This document shows positions 62,495-64,000 of a DNA stretch of 64,000 nucleotides, in pieces. The stretch spans positions 697,065 to 761,064 of the forward strand of contig NZ_KV467168.1 of assembly GCF_001663775.1 (NCBI RefSeq), read 5' to 3'. Position 1 is the stretch's first letter; each line of letters begins with the position of its first letter. This DNA is from Arthrobacter sp. B6. GTDB taxonomy: Bacteria; Actinomycetota; Actinomycetes; Actinomycetales; Micrococcaceae. The notes under the pieces were generated by a model, which saw only the letters and a list, made by a program, of their open reading frames with translations, was not told where the DNA came from and made no database searches. The position numbers and the translations under genes are program-made.

Positions 62495-64000
62495 CTACTT
62501 GGCGTACTGCGCCAGCCGTGCCGGTTCACCGGCGGACGGCTGGACGTTGTAGGTGCGCAGCGCCTGGCTCATGACTGACCGGAAGACCGGCCCTTGTGTG
62601 ATGCCATAGATGCTGCCCTTGGGCCGCTGCAGCACCACCTCAACAATAAACCGCGGATCGTCCATCGGCGCCATGCCAACGATGGACGCGGTGTACCCAC
62701 AGAATCCTGACTTGCCGTCGTCACAAGGCGATTCCGAGGTCCCGGTTTTGGCACCCACACGGTAGCCATCAATGGCTGCGTCCTTGATCTGCCCTTCTGT
62801 GACGGCGCTTTCCAGGATGTCCTGGACTTGCTGTGCGGTGCTCTCGGAGACCACCTGCCGGGAGGGCTGAGGAGCGACTTTCTCTTCGGTTCCGTCCGGT
62901 GAAATATAGGAATCGATCAGGCGCGGCTGGAGCATGACGCCGTTGTTGGCAATAGTTTGGAAGGCCCGCACCGTCTGGAGAGTGGACTGCGATACTCCTT
63001 GCCCAAACAGCACGGTGTACTCCTGGCGGGCGTCCCACTGGTCCGCCGGCGTGAGGATTCCCGAAGCGGTGGCGGGCAGGCCCACCTCCGGCGCCTCCCC
63101 GATGCCGAACTTCTGCAGCCAGTCGTATCGTTGCTCCTTGGTGAGCCGCTGGCCTGCCATGACGGTTCCGGTGTTCATGGACCAGCCGAGGATGCCGGCG
63201 AGGGTCCGTTCCTCGGTGCCGTGGGCAAAGGAGTCGCTGAAGGTCTGGCCGTCCACGGTGTACGACGGGGGGAGGGTGAACGTGTCCAGTGGGCTGGACT
63301 TTCCTTCCTCAATCAACGCCGCCGCCGTGATCATCTTCTCCACGGAGCCAGGTTCGTACGCTGCGGTCACGGCGCGGACCCCGCGGTCCTTTGCGGCAAC
63401 CAGGCCTGGGTCATTCGGATCAGGGGAATTGGTATCGGCCATGGCGATAAGGTTGCCGGTCTTGGCATCCATCACGATGATGATTCCCCACTCGGCGCCC
63501 AGTTTGTCCGACTGGCTCTGGATGGCCTGCTGCGCAAAATACTGGAGGTCGGAATTGAGGGTGAGTTTGACGTCCTTGCCGTCCTCCGGAGCTGTGAGCT
63601 CATCGAGGCCGACAGGGATCCTCAGGCCATCGGCGCCGATCTCGAAAAGCCGCTTGCCGTCCTTGCCTTTCAGCAGCTCATCCTGAGTTTGCTCGATTCC
63701 GGCCTGGCCCGTATACCCGTCCTGGAGGAAGCCGATAATGCCGCCGGCCACCGAACCGTTGGGATAGACGCGCTTACTCACGCCCTCGGTGACGATGCCG
63801 GGAATCTGCAGCTTGGAGATCCGGTCCTCGACGTCCGGTTTCAGGTCCTTGGCCACAATGTAGTACTTCGATTCGCCAGTAACGGCCTTGCGCAGATCGT
63901 CATCGTCCATACCCAAGAGGGCCGCGAGTTCGCGGATGCCCTGCTCCCGGGTCACTTCAACCAACTTGTCCTCGCCCTCGACCAGGCGCCAGAACTTGTC
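62495..64000 (-). CDS. ftsI: Septal penicillin-binding protein FtsI (PBP2/PBP3 type), 3' part
   Basis: The frame is open to the window edge; the N-terminal membrane anchor lies beyond. The dimerisation domain is followed by the transpeptidase domain with all three active-site motifs: SVEK (in YEPGSVEKMITAA), SMN (in GWSMNTGTV) and KTG (in GAKTGTSESPCDDG). A Cys pair (ESPCDDGKSGFCGY) next to the KTG motif may form a disulphide outside the membrane. It is the monofunctional class B PBP that cross-links septal peptidoglycan made by FtsW. murE follows after 80 bases. Confidence 0.95.
   Translation of the reverse strand, partial: DKFWRLVEGEDKLVEVTREQGIRELAALLGMDDDDLRKAVTGESKYYIVAKDLKPDVEDRISKLQIPGIVTEGVSKRVYPNGSVAGGIIGFLQDGYTGQAGIEQTQDELLKGKDGKRLFEIGADGLRIPVGLDELTAPEDGKDVKLTLNSDLQYFAQQAIQSQSDKLGAEWGIIIVMDAKTGNLIAMADTNSPDPNDPGLVAAKDRGVRAVTAAYEPGSVEKMITAAALIEEGKSSPLDTFTLPPSYTVDGQTFSDSFAHGTEERTLAGILGWSMNTGTVMAGQRLTKEQRYDWLQKFGIGEAPEVGLPATASGILTPADQWDARQEYTVLFGQGVSQSTLQTVRAFQTIANNGVMLQPRLIDSYISPDGTEEKVAPQPSRQVVSESTAQQVQDILESAVTEGQIKDAAIDGYRVGAKTGTSESPCDDGKSGFCGYTASIVGMAPMDDPRFIVEVVLQRPKGSIYGITQGPVFRSVMSQALRTYNVQPSAGEPARLAQYAK

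Noticed and set aside
1..64000. CRISPR arrays, tRNA or rRNA genes, insertion sequences and prophage genes
   Set aside because: No regularly spaced repeats, no cloverleaf or rRNA-like stretches and no transposase or phage proteins were seen on either strand.

Overview
The window is a chromosomal segment of a high-GC actinobacterium. Gene content and protein sequences fit Micrococcaceae (Arthrobacter/Pseudarthrobacter type): there is a DivIVA/SepF/YggT block behind ftsZ with no ftsA, a parE - DUF7455 - sigma-A neighbourhood, the lipB-lipA-DUF4191-RDD-glnA / glnE-glnA2-panB order also known from Mycobacterium, polyphosphate glucokinase, and DUF4192/DUF3817 proteins. The genus call is inference from gene order and protein resemblance, not from a marker comparison. 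I see no rRNA, tRNA, CRISPR array, transposase or phage gene.

Layout. 1-8.9 kb: end of an M56 metallopeptidase, topoisomerase subunit B, a DUF7455 zinc-ribbon protein, the principal sigma factor, DUF4192, an MFS transporter and a PAC2 protein. 9.1-15.4 kb (+): leucyl aminopeptidase, dihydrolipoyl dehydrogenase, a two-lipoyl-domain E2 acyltransferase, a small membrane protein and an OsmC thiol peroxidase. 15.5-22 kb: a tricorn-type S41 protease, a TIGR01777 oxidoreductase and a Ser/Thr kinase. 22-25.4 kb: lipB-lipA (which lipoylate the E2 encoded upstream), DUF4191, DUF3817 and RDD. 25.5-36.3 kb: the nitrogen block glnA - (one foreign-looking lipoprotein gene) - GNAT - VOC - glnE - glnA2, then panB. 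36.3-41.9 kb: SPOR protein, map, ppgK, a dead SDR gene, nrdR, hisD, a membrane protein and a flavin reductase. 41.9-64 kb, all on the minus strand: dnaE, rluD, lspA, divIVA, yggT, sepF, yggS, pgeF, ftsZ, ftsQ, murC, murG, ftsW, murD, mraY, murF, murE and the 3' part of ftsI. This is the division/cell-wall cluster, read from 64 kb down towards 42 kb.

Regulatory signals that can be read directly: a full four-part GlnR-type box about 40 bp upstream of the inferred glnA start site, followed by a structured leader of roughly 107 nt; two NrdR-type boxes 32 bp apart in front of nrdR; several genes (map, panB, lipB, the 14.4-kb membrane protein and the foreign lipoprotein) with a TANNNT hexamer 6-7 nt before the ATG and no Shine-Dalgarno, as expected of leaderless mRNAs; and many intrinsic-terminator hairpins.

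Most notable non-gene signal: two copies of a 63-bp palindromic element (715-777 and 14269-14331) with the same arms, the same length and different centres, carrying DnaA-box-like 9-mers in the arms. Most notable accessory gene: 27251-29368, a secreted lipoprotein with a glycosidase-like TIM-barrel, inserted into the otherwise conserved glnA-glnE neighbourhood. I found no convincing evidence of a wholly new multi-gene system; the window is mainly conserved core genome.
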